Positions 48,575 to 63,541 of a stretch of 64,000 nucleotides of DNA are shown piece by piece; positions within the stretch are counted from its first letter, which is position 1, and every line of letters starts with the position of its first letter. Both the position numbers and the translations under genes were made by a program. Location of the stretch: contig CAWZYM010000301.1 in the NCBI GenBank assembly GCA_963966185.1, positions 1,729,501 through 1,793,500 on the forward strand, in the 5' to 3' direction. The stretch is from Rhabditoides inermis. Lineage: Eukaryota > Nematoda > Chromadorea > Rhabditida > Rhabditidae. The notes below the pieces were generated by a model that had not been told where the DNA came from, did not search any database, and worked only from the letters and a program-made list of their open reading frames with translations.

Positions 48575-48760
48575 TTTAGAACATAGAATAACACTATTTT
48601 TTGTGAAGCTTCAAAGTCATTAGAGTATGTTTTGATGTCATCCGCAAATATAATCTAAAAAGTACCCGACTTCATGAAATTCACTAAAATATCATCTATA
48701 AAAAAAGAAAAAGCATTGGACCTAACAATGATCCTTTCAAAAAAACACCATCAACCTCTG
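48575..48760 (-). pseudogene. Decayed non-LTR reverse transcriptase fragment
   Basis: Minus-strand frames encode KGSLLGPMLFLF, then after a frameshift FIDDI, then after a stop IIFADDIKTYSN. These are the RT block around VPQGSxLGP and the FADD catalytic motif, in the right order. Stops and a frame change show it is dead. The FADD (not YADD) and different wording show it is not a copy of the intact element at 30.8-34.8 kb. Confidence 0.75.
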
Positions 48761-50499
48761 GCGGCGGCGGCGTGGGAACTTTTGAGAAGTTTTTGCCATT
48801 TTTTTTAAATGTTGACAGTAGCTGTCCTACGCATGCTCTTGTTTTCAAAAAGCCATTGAAATGGGGTAAATCTATGCTTCATAACTAGTCGAAAAAGAGA
48901 GAGTGTGCGCGGAAGAGCTCGTGCCTATAGAGAAGAGATGTCTCGAACCCACTGATAAAATACGCTTCTTTCGTTTTATGGCACACAATGAAATCGTATT
49001 TTTCTGCAGCTGACCCGCGGCTACACTCTGTCAGATCGATATGGCTCGGGTGTCTGGTGTCAAGAAGAGTTCAACAACGATAGCAGCTACCTCCCCGCAT
49101 TTCTCTTTAGTTTTTTTTTGTTTCAGATTTCACTGACGACGATCGTGTCAGGTCTGCCGCTTCTCAGTGCTTCCGCGTGCTGCAGTGTTTTTTTGGCTGA
49201 AGTACAGTATATGTACTTTGGTAATTCTACAGTAATCTCAATGTTTTTATTAGTATGGTTACTACGTACGAGTTAAAATTTATGTGGTTAAAGTTTATTG
49301 TTAAACACCTGAATCAAATACAAAAATAACCATTGTTTTTTTGTTATATTCAAGATATATTCAATTCAAGATGTACAAACCAGAGAAAAAAACCCTGAAG
49401 CCTGAAGGTGAGAGTTTAAAAAAATGTCTCGCTGAAATACTGTCGTGATTTTAAACAAAAAAATTGTCTAATTTCGGTGTTATTGACGTGAGTAATGAGT
49501 GAAAAAATAAACATTTTTGACACATATCAAATAAGTACAAACTGCATTTGAAAAAAGGCCAGGATGAAGAACTGAACGACATAATTTGACGTCGACGTGC
49601 CAAAGATAATACAATAGCAAGACACAACATGGTTCAACCTGTATAGTGGGCTCGCAAATGAGTTTCACGCTTTTCATTAGAATCATTCGGGTGGTTAGAG
49701 AAATATCAGAGCTTGTTTGCGTAACCTGCGGAATTAGAACCCGCGAACATACTCTTTTCAAGTGAGAAAATTGCCACGCTCATGCCCCGCCTCTCGCTCA
49801 GCCACTCTCACATCCCGGCCTCTTGGCTCTCTCACGAGCGTACGCTCTCTGCGCGCTCTCTCCAAGCGAATTTCGGAGAGGGAAGCTGTTCGAAAATGTA
49901 TGCAACATGTACACGCTTACCGAATGTACGCTACGTGTACATCCTAATGTACAGAACATGGCTTCGCGAGGTATTGTACGACGGGGCGTACGTGTTACAT
50001 ACATAGCTGGCGCGCGTACAATACATAGAATTCATCGAGTCTTCTTCCAGCCGAGCATGCCCTCGCTTTTCGATCAGCCACTCTCTTTCTCTCCAGACCG
50101 TCTGATGCTCTCACTTGCGCACGCTCTCTGCGCGCTCTCTCTTTCTCGTGCGAGCCAGAATGGACAGCCGGCCTGAAATCAAATGGATCGATCGGTGAGG
50201 AGAGGGCGAGTGAGAGAGCTCGGCAGTTAAAGAACGTGCGAATAGGGGAAGAGCAGAGCAGTGCGGGTGAGGCTGCTTTGATCTCTGTGCCACAACTTCC
50301 CAATTTTAACAGTAATACTACCATTAACATAATATAATAAGGAAGATCAGTTTAACGCACTCGGCTTTGCAATTACAATTCATGACCGAGGTTTCAGTGA
50401 CTCAAAATCTAATGTACGTATGTGCATACATAAATGATTCCAAAAGCAACATTCGAATTCATTTACAAACATTCGCAAAACATTCGCAAAACAAACTGG

Positions 50500-50569
50500 T
50501 AGATATGAAGATCGAACGCGCCTGGTTAGTACCAGTACGCCCTCACCCTACCACTTGAGCTATTCCACA
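50500..50569 (-). repeat. tRNA-like (SINE-like) sequence b
   Basis: Minus strand shows TAGCTCAAGTGGTAGGG, very close to a tRNA A box, and GCGTTCGATCTTC as a weak B box. The two acceptor-arm halves pair poorly. Confidence 0.5.
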
Positions 50570-50595
50570 TCATGATGAAACTTCTTTGAGAATAT

Positions 50596-50663
50596 GGGGT
50601 GGCTAGCGCAGTGGATGTGCGCGCATCATGCTGAAGGTCCCGAGTTCAATTCTCTCGGCGGCC
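50596..50663 (+). repeat. tRNA-like (SINE-like) sequence c
   Basis: Plus strand GGTGGCTAGCGCAGTGGATG (A-box-like) and CGAGTTCAATTCTC (B-box-like). It shares GTGGCT, TGGATGTG and GCGC with the element at 48110-48174, so they look like one dispersed family. Confidence 0.5.
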
Positions 50664-50773
50664 AATGATGTACCGCTAGTCACGGTGGAGTGACGACCAC
50701 CTTCACAACTTTCGTGAGCCTCTAGTCAGAAGTCTGTGACGTCATCTGATCCAAATTCATCCGAGTTCAATTC

Positions 50774-50970
50774 TAAAATATCAAAAACAAACCTGCTCTT
50801 TCGAATCACTCTAAAATGTGTTTTTAAACATAAAAAAATATATAATCTAAGGTGACTGTGAAATAGGCCCCAATTTTTATTATAATTCACTATAAATAAA
50901 TTATTATAATGCATAATATTTATGTTCTATTTTCATAAATTCGAAAGAGCAGGTTTGTTTTGATATTTTA
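50774..50970. mobile_element. TA-flanked MITE
   Basis: Inverted termini of about 29 bases, beginning aaatatcaaaaacaaacctg and ending with its near-perfect reverse complement, are bracketed by TA on both sides, the target-site choice of Tc1/mariner-type transposons. The interior is about 140 bases, very AT-rich and noncoding. Confidence 0.75.
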
Positions 50971-52599
50971 GTCAGCTGCAAAAAGATTTTATGCATGTGC
51001 TTTTCTTGAATCAGATCCAGACAAACCTCTTCTCTTTACTTACGTACTTTTCGAAAGAGAATTCATATACATTCATATTCCAAGGTTCTTATTCTCATAC
51101 AATGATAGCTATCAATCGAATAGGACCTACTGGTTACATATAATAATCGTTAATTCATTTTTGTCAGTTCTTAGGATTACGATAGGTAGGAGAATAATTT
51201 GCTTTTTATTTGACGTGTACCGAATGTGTTGTTGTCATGTCTGTATGTCGTTATCAAACTTGTCAACTTCATTATTTTCTTATTAATTTTTTTATTGTTG
51301 TTTTTCTCAAAAAGGATTGTAATCGCTTCCTTATCTATGATGTCGCTTTTCTCTGAAAAGAACATTTGAACAAAAAAAAGTTTTTGAAATGATTCCTGGT
51401 AGTTGTGATAAGTGTACTTGATGAATAACATGGATTAGTACTAGGATATTCACGACGGCTGATAAATAAGTAACGTTTTACTAACGAAAATTTGATAGTC
51501 ATTTATCAGTCCGATTTGATAGTAATAGAAATTTACGACTGACTTATCAGTGCAGTTATTAGTAATGAAAATTCACGACTAATTTATTAGTCATTTATCA
51601 TTGTGGTTTTACGACTGATTTGGCACTTTTTTGTTTGTTTTTTGATGTGTTATCATATTTTTACATGTTGTTCACCTGTACTCATATTGCTGCTGTAAAC
51701 TATGCATTATATAGTTTATACAACTCGTTCGTTGTAGACGAGCTTGTTCGCTGACGTTGTCTTTCCCCTCTACTGTTGTGTCAGGATCGGGATCATTAAT
51801 TAAAGATGGGTAAAAGTTGTGTGTATGTGTATGTATTGTGGGTAAGTGAGTTGTAGGATTGGTTCGAATATGTGTTCATGTGTATTGTTTTATGAATCTA
51901 CGTACAGTGCTGATTTTATTATTTCAGATTGCTGTGCGTGGGTCGTCGTCGTGCGTTCGTGCGTACCCAGGACTAAGAAAGAAGAAAGAAGAAAAGAAGG
52001 CGACGGTATTGTAAGAAGCACAAGAAACGTTGACCGCCATTCACTATTGTCCTTTTGTTCGTTCGAATGTTCGCATCCTAAATAAATAATGTTATCAAAT
52101 TCGTTGTTTATAGCTTTGAATCATGTTGTGATTATAATTGTTGATTTGAATGAATCGAGGAATAGCGCGGTTCGGCGTGAGATCTGTGGGGAGACTAATA
52201 AATTAGTAACAGAATGGTTTCGGAGTAGTAATAGTCGTTGGTATATACTATGTATATACGTAATTTAAACTCTAATGTATATAGTTTATCTCGAACTTTA
52301 CTATATCAGAAAAAAATATCATTGGCACAACGCTGATCTCAAACTGATCTCAAACTAGTGGATCAAGCATCAGATAATATTGTCGACAAAGTGCATTGTA
52401 GCCAGGGAAATGTTGTCCGCTGCGATACAAAAAGTTCAATCATCGCAGTTATTTGTTACGTGGAATGTAGAGACGTCCCCCAGTCCAGTGCATTCATTGT
52501 TACCATAGCGCACTCGGATTCACAGTAGGTCACTCTTCTGTCGTCTATTTTAGACACTATTTTCAAAATTTACAGTTTTTCTTTCATTTTACTGTCACT

Positions 52600-55391
52600 A
52601 TGCGCTTCTGGTATTCTTTCCGCATATTCATTGTGTCAGCAACTATGGTATTTGCCATAGTTTTCTTGATTAGCACAGGACAAACCAGAAATAGAAAACG
52701 TTCGCACAGCCAGTAAGTTCACTTATTGGAATTATGTTCGCAAAAACATTTGCGTTGTTTCACAGAGACGCGGCACATTCAGAAGAATTAACTACGTCTG
52801 AACCTAGTGTCCGGCGCAAAACGCATATGTTCAAGAAAAATGACAATATTTTGGACAATATCAAAATCAATTGTGAAGGTGGGAGTGGTTTCCAATAGTC
52901 GTTCGTAGCGTTTTCAGGAGTGAAACGTGGATACAAAACATCAACACGTCGCGCAATAAAATTCAAATACAACTACGAAGCGATTGAGAAAAAGCTGCTT
53001 CGAAGCAAAGATTTGTGAGTAACAGATGGGATTACAAACTGATAAGAATAGGACCACTAATATTTTCAGATGCGCTGATTACAAATACCTTTTTGGGTTT
53101 AATAATAAATCTTTGTCAAAAGAAGAAGCAGAGTATCCACTAGCCTATGGAGGGCTAGTCTACAAAAATCCAGTTCAGGTAATTCCCGAAAACGTTTGTC
53201 ACACTTTTCTGCATTTTAGACACTTCTAATGCTAGATTCTTTCTATCATCCGCAAAACGAATACTGCATTGCTGTAAGAAACAAAACAGGCCTATACGTG
53301 TAGAAAAACAAAATTTTCAGGTAAGCGGATCAGCAAACGATACATATCGCAAATTAATGGACATACTACCGAAGTGCTTCCCGAACATTCGCATAATTGT
53401 TGTTTAAAATATTCATTATAATCATAATTATCACATTTCAGCATGGTGAGGAAGTTATCTGGGGAGGGTACGGTATCCTAGACGGTGTATATCAGTGTCT
53501 TAGTTATCTCAGCAATCACAAAACACAGTGGAAATACTATCAGGTAGTATTTTAAGTTGTGTACGAGTTTAGATAATTTACAGTACCTGTCGAACTTTGA
53601 CGTCCCGTTGAGAACCAACCTGGAGATGGTGAGAATATTCAAGTAAGTACTTGTTACTTTATCGATTAATCATTACTGATGACAACAGAGCCATGAAAGG
53701 CGCTGCTAATTTCGGAATCTCTCCATCGCCAGAGTGGATCTATAAACGGGTGAAGGTAAACGATGAGACATCATACAACATCACAAATTCTTTCTTAGAA
53801 AGCCAACTCTCCCTTGCCGCCCTTCAAATCTTCTCTTTCTGCAGTTATACCCAGAGCTGCGGCCGATCGATTATGGTAGGCGAAAGTTTATCACGGAACG
53901 TTTGGAGTCCAAATACCTTTCAGCGAATCCGAGATCACCTCACACCTACTTCGCTACCTCACCAATGTGAGCATACCGGATGAGATGTTTTGGGGAACGC
54001 TGCTGGGGAATCCGAAAGGTACATTTTTTTTACTTACTGAACCAGTCGGAGTCTTCCAAACGGCGCTCCTCCTTCTGGGGTATATAAAGAGCGTCACTTA
54101 CAGACGAATGGACATTGCGTTTTCTATTTATTAGCATGATTCTGTGAAACATCGATCTGCCCAGCTCCTCTCACCTTTTCAGCTTTCCCTGTCTCGGGCG
54201 GCTTGGATGCCCTTTCATTTCTCGCGGAACAAAGCCGGCTGGAGAGACGACAGAAGTACAAGCACTCTGTGTGGAACGAGACAGTCTGCGTCTACGATCG
54301 AGACAACTACTACATCAGCAGATATCAAGTATGGAAGGGCTGCACATGCAAAGGTAAATTTGCCTATTTTACATGTACACTTCTCTGTGCTTGATTCACG
54401 AAACAGATGTGCTACAATTAAAGGTCTTGCCGTTCGCAACATATCGAATCAAGTTTCCAAAAAATCTCGAGAAAAAAAACACTGTTTCAGGTTACATCAA
54501 GAACTACTCATGTGTATTCGGATTGTCTGCCGTGCCCTCTCTCCTCTCAAAACCACATCTGGTCGCGCACAAGCTGTACATAGAACACGAACCCGCGGGG
54601 TTGATGTGTATGTTAAAGGTATAGTGCGTTGTCTAATTATCTTCATATTCCCATTATCCTAATTCATTGATTCGTCATTATACTTTTTCAAATTGTTGCG
54701 TTATTTGTTCCCAATCCCAATTCTCCAGTTCAAATCGCCCCGCACCATTCCTGCGCAATGGCGATTTAGCACCGGTCGCGCGCAAGCAGCGCATATCGGA
54801 ATACATGAAAACAATCCTTGATCGATGTCCTAGTCATCAAACATGATACAGATCTCATACATTGTTTGCCACAACGTATACAACGTGCTTGCGCACAATT
54901 GGTGCTCCTGGAGAATTGGAGAGGACTTTACATACATCTTAAGCTGCAATTGAATAAAAATTCTCCAATTTGACAATGAGACAATGATTTGCTCTTCAAA
55001 CATCTTTTTTTTTCTACAAACAAACATCTACAAACTCTAATTTTATCAGGAGATTCGTCACCGCTCTCGGCATCCTATTAGTTTCTCCACAGAAAGATAT
55101 GCCACTCTACCGCAGGTATGTAGTTACGTTATAGTCTATAGTCTGTAGTCTGTAGTCTGTAGTCTGTAGGATGCAGCAGTAGAATGTAGGATGTAGGATG
55201 CCTTATCAATAATTTGCGATATCTGGGTGATAGCGTAGTGGAAAGTTGAGTATGTTTATGAAAACAGTGAGTAGTTATTCATGATTGTTATTGTATATAT
55301 ATGGTACTTTTTTCAGGTGGAATTGTCGCAGGGACGAAAAATGAAAAATCTCACTCACCCAGACTGGCTAGGACCGAAAATTCATTATTAA
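52600..55391 (+). CDS. Core-2/I-branching N-acetylglucosaminyltransferase family enzyme
   Basis: Golgi type II membrane glycosyltransferase expected to add sugar branches to glycans. Fifteen exons (52600-52712, 52766-52878, 52918-53014, 53070-53178, 53220-53273, 53321-53398, 53442-53543, 53584-53642, 53689-53755, 53845-53885, 53924-54018, 54183-54353, 54491-54618, 55050-55115, 55317-55391) sum to 455 residues. Seen: an N-terminal signal anchor (FRIFIVSATMVFAIVFLIST) and a basic stem, then CADYKYLF, EEAEYPLAYGGLVYK, FYHPQNEYCIAV, EEVIWGGYGILD, WKYYQYLSNFDVPLRTNLEM, IPDEMFWGTLLGN, FPVSGGLDA and CVFGLSAVPSLLSKPHLVAHK, in family order. The 38-nt intron 53886-53923 is needed to keep frame and matches other tiny introns here. 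The set resembles nematode gly genes; the exact acceptor sugar cannot be predicted. Confidence 0.9.
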
Positions 55392-58255
<2,864 letters not shown>

Positions 58256-61200
58256 ATGGACAAGGAGAGGGGCGAGATTCTTCCCGTTTCCACCATCAAA
58301 CACTACGACGTCCGCAAGGCGCCCACCTTCTTCGCAATCGGCGTCGTGGTACGTCTTCTGACTTCTGAATCCTTCTAAGTTGCACGTATGTTTCCATTCG
58401 ACAATACTGCCAGCTTCTCGGAAAGCTGTGCCGTTATCAGGTTGTTGTTTGTTTGATAAAGAAAGGGAATAAGCAAGTGTGCAGCTTAGACGCACAGCCC
58501 TGATATCTGACCGCTCGTGAAGACCTCTGGCTGATGGTCTCAAAACCTTATCTTGTCTCCACTATACAAAGAATACAAACTATAAAACAACAACACTGTA
58601 CATTCTGCCACTTCAGGTGCTTGGATGGTTTCTGAACGAAGTCTCACTGGCTTGGATCCATGAGAGGGTTCCGCGGGATACGCCTCCCCTGCCCGATCTA
58701 TTCTTCTCCATCTTCCCGGAGGTAGTAAAACTATTGTGTTACCATACCGTACCCCCATATTCACCCTACCGTATTGCAGATCCAAGGCTCGATCCGAGTG
58801 ACCGAGTATATCATGCTGATTCTTGTCGTCAATGCTCTCGTGGTCATCATCGGTCATCAACACAGGTGGATCGTCGCGAGAAGGTACGGTATTCTCCACA
58901 GGGCACGTGTGTGAAATGTGATTTTCACATGTCTGTTGACACATTGGCGATAGCGTGTGACTTTGCAAGAGTGTATAATTAATATAAGTACGCTCATACA
59001 TCATCCACAGTTGATTAGACATACATGACTTTTCTGGGGTGGAACTATAAATGAGAATATTTGTTTATACACGTTTACACGTATTTGGTAAAGAAAATTC
59101 CCTCTGTCAAAAGAAAAGAACTATAATTCTAAATTCACGGATACCTAGAAAATATACGACTTCAATTTCAAAAACACTTCCGCTACGAATGCGTTTTAGC
59201 GTTCCATACATCAACACTAACTACTAACATGTCAGCGCTTGTAGTATCACGCAACCTAACTTCAATCATTGTCACTGTTTTTCATTCAAATATAATTGTT
59301 TGTTTTCTATAACTTTTCGTGGGTGGGTAATCGGACACTGGTTTCTGAGAGCGGCACTAATACGTAGAGTCGTAGAGTGAAGAGGATACGATGATAAACT
59401 TCCGAAACCTCTCATCAAAAGATAGGTCTTCGAAATCAAAAGCACATTCGATTTGACTACTCTATTTATATGTACATCACCACCAATTATCACGAAACCA
59501 ACACTAGTTTATCATGCAATCAAACATCGTCACTGTTCTGCTAAAATTCAATTCTGTTTCAGGGTTCTTTTCTGCGCTGGTCTCTCGTACTGTTTCCGGG
59601 CTCTCTGCATCACAGTATTCCAGGTACCGTACCCAGTACACCCACTGTGCCCACACAAGGAATACTGAGTGTTTACTACAACACATTTGATCAGTGAGCG
59701 TTTATGGCTACAATTCAATATCCCTTCTCACCTGTCGTTGATTTATGTATGGTCGGGATCTTTAGAAATTGCCTACGCACGACTTTAATCAACTTTCTGC
59801 TGCAGGCACCAAACAAAAAACGAAGCATGGTGGTGAACTGTGAAGTGTGAATAGACATGTAGACCTCTACCTCTGCTCAGTTGAGATTCTCACTAATTTG
59901 CCGCAATTGAACTGATTCAATACGAAGCTCTAATAAGGTTCCCGAGGGTGCTTCGTGTAGTTGTGTGTATGTTTGAGTGTGTTGGAGTTTGTAGCCTTGA
60001 CTTCTACTTTTCGTATTGTGCTATTGCACAGGCGTGGGTGGAGAGGGGAGGTAACCAAGGGAGACAACGGAGTCGTTTGGAAAACGTCCTACCCGACAAT
60101 TAGCAGGAAACGTGGAGGGAACGCTCTCTGAAAATCATCAGCACAGACATCAATGTACAGTCAACGCCAATCCAATCATCTTCTGCTTTCTGGACGGAGA
60201 CTTATTAGTAGGGGGTTTCCCAGATTGCTTACAGGTGTGGATACAATTTTCCATAGCGACAGTAGTGACAAACAAGAAGTTCAACTCACAATATTGGTTA
60301 CAACTATAGTAAGGGGTAAAGAAGCCTTCAAGTTGCACCACTTACACTACCGTATTCCAGGTTCCGGTTCCTTCGGTGAACACCTACTGTGCCCCGAAGA
60401 CGACGGGAGGATTCGACGTCGTCTCGGCGCGAGTCGCCAGGATGTTCTGGTCGGCCGGAATCGAACAGCTACGGTCCGTCATTTCCATCAATCCGTATCC
60501 CAATAGTGTCATATCTAATCAAGCTTCATTTGAGTCAGACCTCCGGGTAGGGATAATTCACGCAGTAACTCGGGCGCATGAGAGAAAGCCAATCTGTCCG
60601 CGTATCGATGACTCTCCAAAAAAACTCTCATCATTTGGTGGTAGGAAATTGCCCTGCTTTCTCTGCTCTGACACCGACAATTATCTCTCATATTTTTCTC
60701 TCGGAAATATGCCCGGAGGGGCCGATGAGTCCAGGGTACAAAGCACCGTCACTAGGGAAGCACTTCGAGGGAGAGAGGGAGGAGGAGAGAGAGAGAGGGG
60801 GGAGGAGAGAGAGAGAGAGAGGGGGGGGAGGAGGGAAGAGGGTAGTTGCATTCACGTAGCACAAAACCAATATCCATACATCACACACGCACATATCATA
60901 TCGCATTCATTCATAGTGTGGGAGTGATATGGAAACGAGTTGGATTATCCATGCGATAAAGGCGAGATCACATGAAAAGAACATCAAAAAAGAGGGGCGG
61001 ACGGCCTTGATTTTAGGGTGGTTGACATAACGATCATTCAGAAAAAAAGATATATGATGGTATTGAACAAGATTATTAAAATTAGTATCAAAAATAATAA
61101 TGTAAAAGTATGAAATGATGAAATAGACAACCAAGATTTTTTCAGTCCCCGTGAGCTGTGCGGCGATCTGATCGTCTCAGGACACACTCTCACCATATTC

Positions 61201-62879
61201 ACTTGTCTATTCGCATTCAAGCACTACGCGCCGAGGAAGCTGCAGGTATGTATGTGTAGATCTCCTGTCCCCCTTACCTCCCTCCCTCCCCCCTCTCTCC
61301 CTCTCTCCCTCTCTCCCTCTCTCCCTCCCTCCTTCTCTCCCTCTCTCCCTCTCTCCTTCCCTCCTTCCCTCCCTCTCTTTCTCTCATATCGAATCCTTCA
61401 GATCGTGGGCCACCTCTACCACCTTCTCGCCTTCTGTGCAATCATCGCCATCCTCCTCGCTAGGAAGCACTACACCATTGACGTCATTCTTGGGTCAGTA
61501 TCTATTAATATTTATCAGTATTTACTTATTTATTTATCTGCGTATTTATGAATCTATGCCCTCTGCCCACGATGACAAGCGAACTTGATGATTTATGAGA
61601 ACGGCCACAACACTTTGTTTCGCAATCGCGCCTTCATTTGTTTGCTCACTGTCACTGGCGCGATCAGAAAAGAGTAGAGTTCAGCATCAGAGCGATTGAG
61701 AGAGACGGAATGAGCTGGCAAACGTTTGTCCACTCACTTCTCTCGCGCCCCTCAAACATGCGCGTTTTAGACGTTTAGCTGTATATCCTGACAACAGTCC
61801 CTAACATACGCATTTTTCACGCGTTTGTAATCTATTATTCTACACACAATTTGACCCCGATAACCCCGATAACTCCTTTCACAAAGAGTATATCTTGCAA
61901 TACCACTAGATTTTTACGAGCCAGCAATACTGATACCGAGAAAGCCTGCGCTAGCGAATGTGTGCCAAAAACGCGCCGACATTGTCAGATTGTCAACTAG
62001 ACACTAGAGATAAGGCAAGTGAGGTGCCGTATTAATCGGAACTATGAATACCGCCGACTGAGCACGGTTTTAGCAGAAACAATCTTTGCGTTTTCCCTCC
62101 AAAATGTCAAGTTACGACCGACAAGAACAAGATGCAAACAGAGAAGCGTGGTGAACAAAAATCACTATGAAAGAGGCACATGAAATAAAAGAAAGATACC
62201 AAAAAAATGAAACTGGAAATAAAGCAGGAAACATGGAACTATACACGTTAAAAGTGAAGCTTGTTCAAGGGGAACGCATAGTACGCAATGCTTGCAGGTA
62301 CACGGTGTCGTCTCGTGTGTTCATGGAGTACCACTCCCTCGCCTCTTCCTTCCACGACGACGCATTCGAGAGGAACGCCCTCTCCGGGTCCTTCTGGAGC
62401 CCCGTCGTCAAGTACTTCGAGAGGGGTGAGCAACTACACTTCGAAGTAACTGCATACAACAAGAGTTATGAGTTATGACAGACGAAATTGCGGAATCTTA
62501 GCGTAGTAAAACATTCGACAACTGTCCCCTGTAGATGCGCTCAACCCTTAGGAGCCATGTTTACCCAGTGTCATTGCTCTTCGATTCTGTTTATGGTCTG
62601 CTCGATTGACTGAAATTCGCGCGCTCATCACTCCTTATCGCATTGTATGAGAGGTTTATCCTTGTGTACCAGTTGCCGCAACCACAACAAGATTCCTTGG
62701 AAAGTGACTAATCCGATAAGAACTAGTCGACCTGTTCAAAAACCGTGAAATCGATGAACAACAATTAACAAACCAATAAATCAATATTTACAGACGCTCC
62801 GCCCCCGCAGCTGTTCCACAACCATGTGGAGTGGCCATCCAGCTGCCCATCCAAGATCCGCCGCAGACTCGCCAACTAA
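58256..62879 (+). CDS. Sphingomyelin synthase-like enzyme
   Basis: Multi-pass Golgi or plasma-membrane enzyme moving phosphocholine (or phosphoethanolamine) from a phospholipid to ceramide. Nine exons (58256-58348, 58617-58721, 58780-58883, 59563-59623, 60361-60494, 61146-61245, 61402-61493, 62298-62425, 62794-62879) give 300 residues with matching phases. Seen: LGWFLNEVSLAWIHERVP in the first helix region, GHQHRWIVARR, then VPVPSVNTYCAPKT, the first catalytic motif CGDLIVSGHTLT (His), and ARKHYTIDVILG with the second His and Asp of the HHD triad, followed by SRVFMEYHSLA and VEWPSSCPSK near the C-terminus. The start ATG follows TTTGCAG|AGTG, a good trans-splice acceptor. The shorter N-terminus lacks a SAM domain. 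No broken motif is seen. Confidence 0.92.
60775..60838. repeat. GA/GGGA-rich tract in intron
   Basis: GA-rich imperfect repeat in the sphingomyelin-synthase-like intron 60495-61145. A CT-rich tract fills most of 61270-61385 in the next intron. Confidence 0.85.
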
Positions 62880-63527
62880 TAAACGACCAATCGATATTCG
62901 ATCAATACCCCCGTCCCCTACTCCCCTCTGTTCTCACACCGGTATTCTATATTCTCTTACACGACTAGTCGAACCCACACCGGTCTCACCACGCTGTCCT
63001 TTACCGTATACAGTAATACAGTACTCTCCCGATCAATTATTGTAGTAGTGTCAAATTGCAAACCATGTTAGCCCCGATGAGATTTCTATTATTGTGCAAA
63101 TGTTGGGCAAAAGCGAATTTTTTTTAAGGAGATTGAATCTCTCTCCGTATGTGTCTCTCTGTAAAAATGCTGGATCAAATAAAATATCTGAACGATGCGC
63201 GGTGTTTGATATGCGATGCGTAACCATAACTCATATGGTTTACAAACAAAATGGAGGTGTTCCGTGTATATAAAGCGTGACGTTTGTTTTCGCGACTGCA
63301 AACGATTTCTCCACTCAAGCATTCCACAAGTCTTGTACATGTGTATTGCCGGGGCTGGTATCGCGTCTTTCCTGCGAGTTACCCAACCCTGGCGCCTGTG
63401 AGATAAGCTACATAAGTAGAGTTGGGGTATATAAGGGTGCGCATCGCACCGATATTCATTTCAGAACGCCGCATTTGTGTCTCTGTTTGTGTCGGCGTGT
63501 ATTCTCATGATATGAATTCTTGTTCAC
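62880..63527. other. Intergenic DNA
   Basis: Short gap between two plus-strand genes. AATAAA overlaps 62879-62884, just after the preceding stop, and a TATATAA-like stretch lies at 63427-63434. No exon recognised. Confidence 0.45.
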
Positions 63528-63541
63528 TTTTTTTTCAGGAT
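63528..63541 (+). promoter_or_regulatory. Likely spliced-leader trans-splice acceptor
   Basis: A pyrimidine run and TTTTTCAG end one base before the ATG of the next gene, with no upstream exon required. In nematodes this arrangement is typical of SL trans-splicing. Confidence 0.6.

Larger units (their letters stand above)
46909..52599. other. Gene desert with decayed repeats
   Basis: 5.7 kb without a recognisable gene. It contains a reverse-transcriptase fossil (48575-48760), three tRNA-like sequences (48110-48174, 50500-50569, 50596-50663), a TA-flanked MITE (50774-50970), an acctataat tandem (48412-48490) and GC-rich patches near 47110-47240 and 47390-47660. The Nup88 promoter should lie just above 46910. 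Confidence 0.55.

Noticed and set aside
48110..50663. Functional tRNA genes
   Set aside because: Boxes are present but acceptor and T arms do not pair properly.
53651..53983. Plus ORF of 110 codons covering glycosyltransferase exons
   Set aside because: Frame reads through introns; the motif-bearing frame needs the 38-nt intron 53886-53923.
60376..60927. Plus ORF of 183 codons
   Set aside because: Starts within a sphingomyelin-synthase-like exon in its true frame, then reads on through the intron after 60494.
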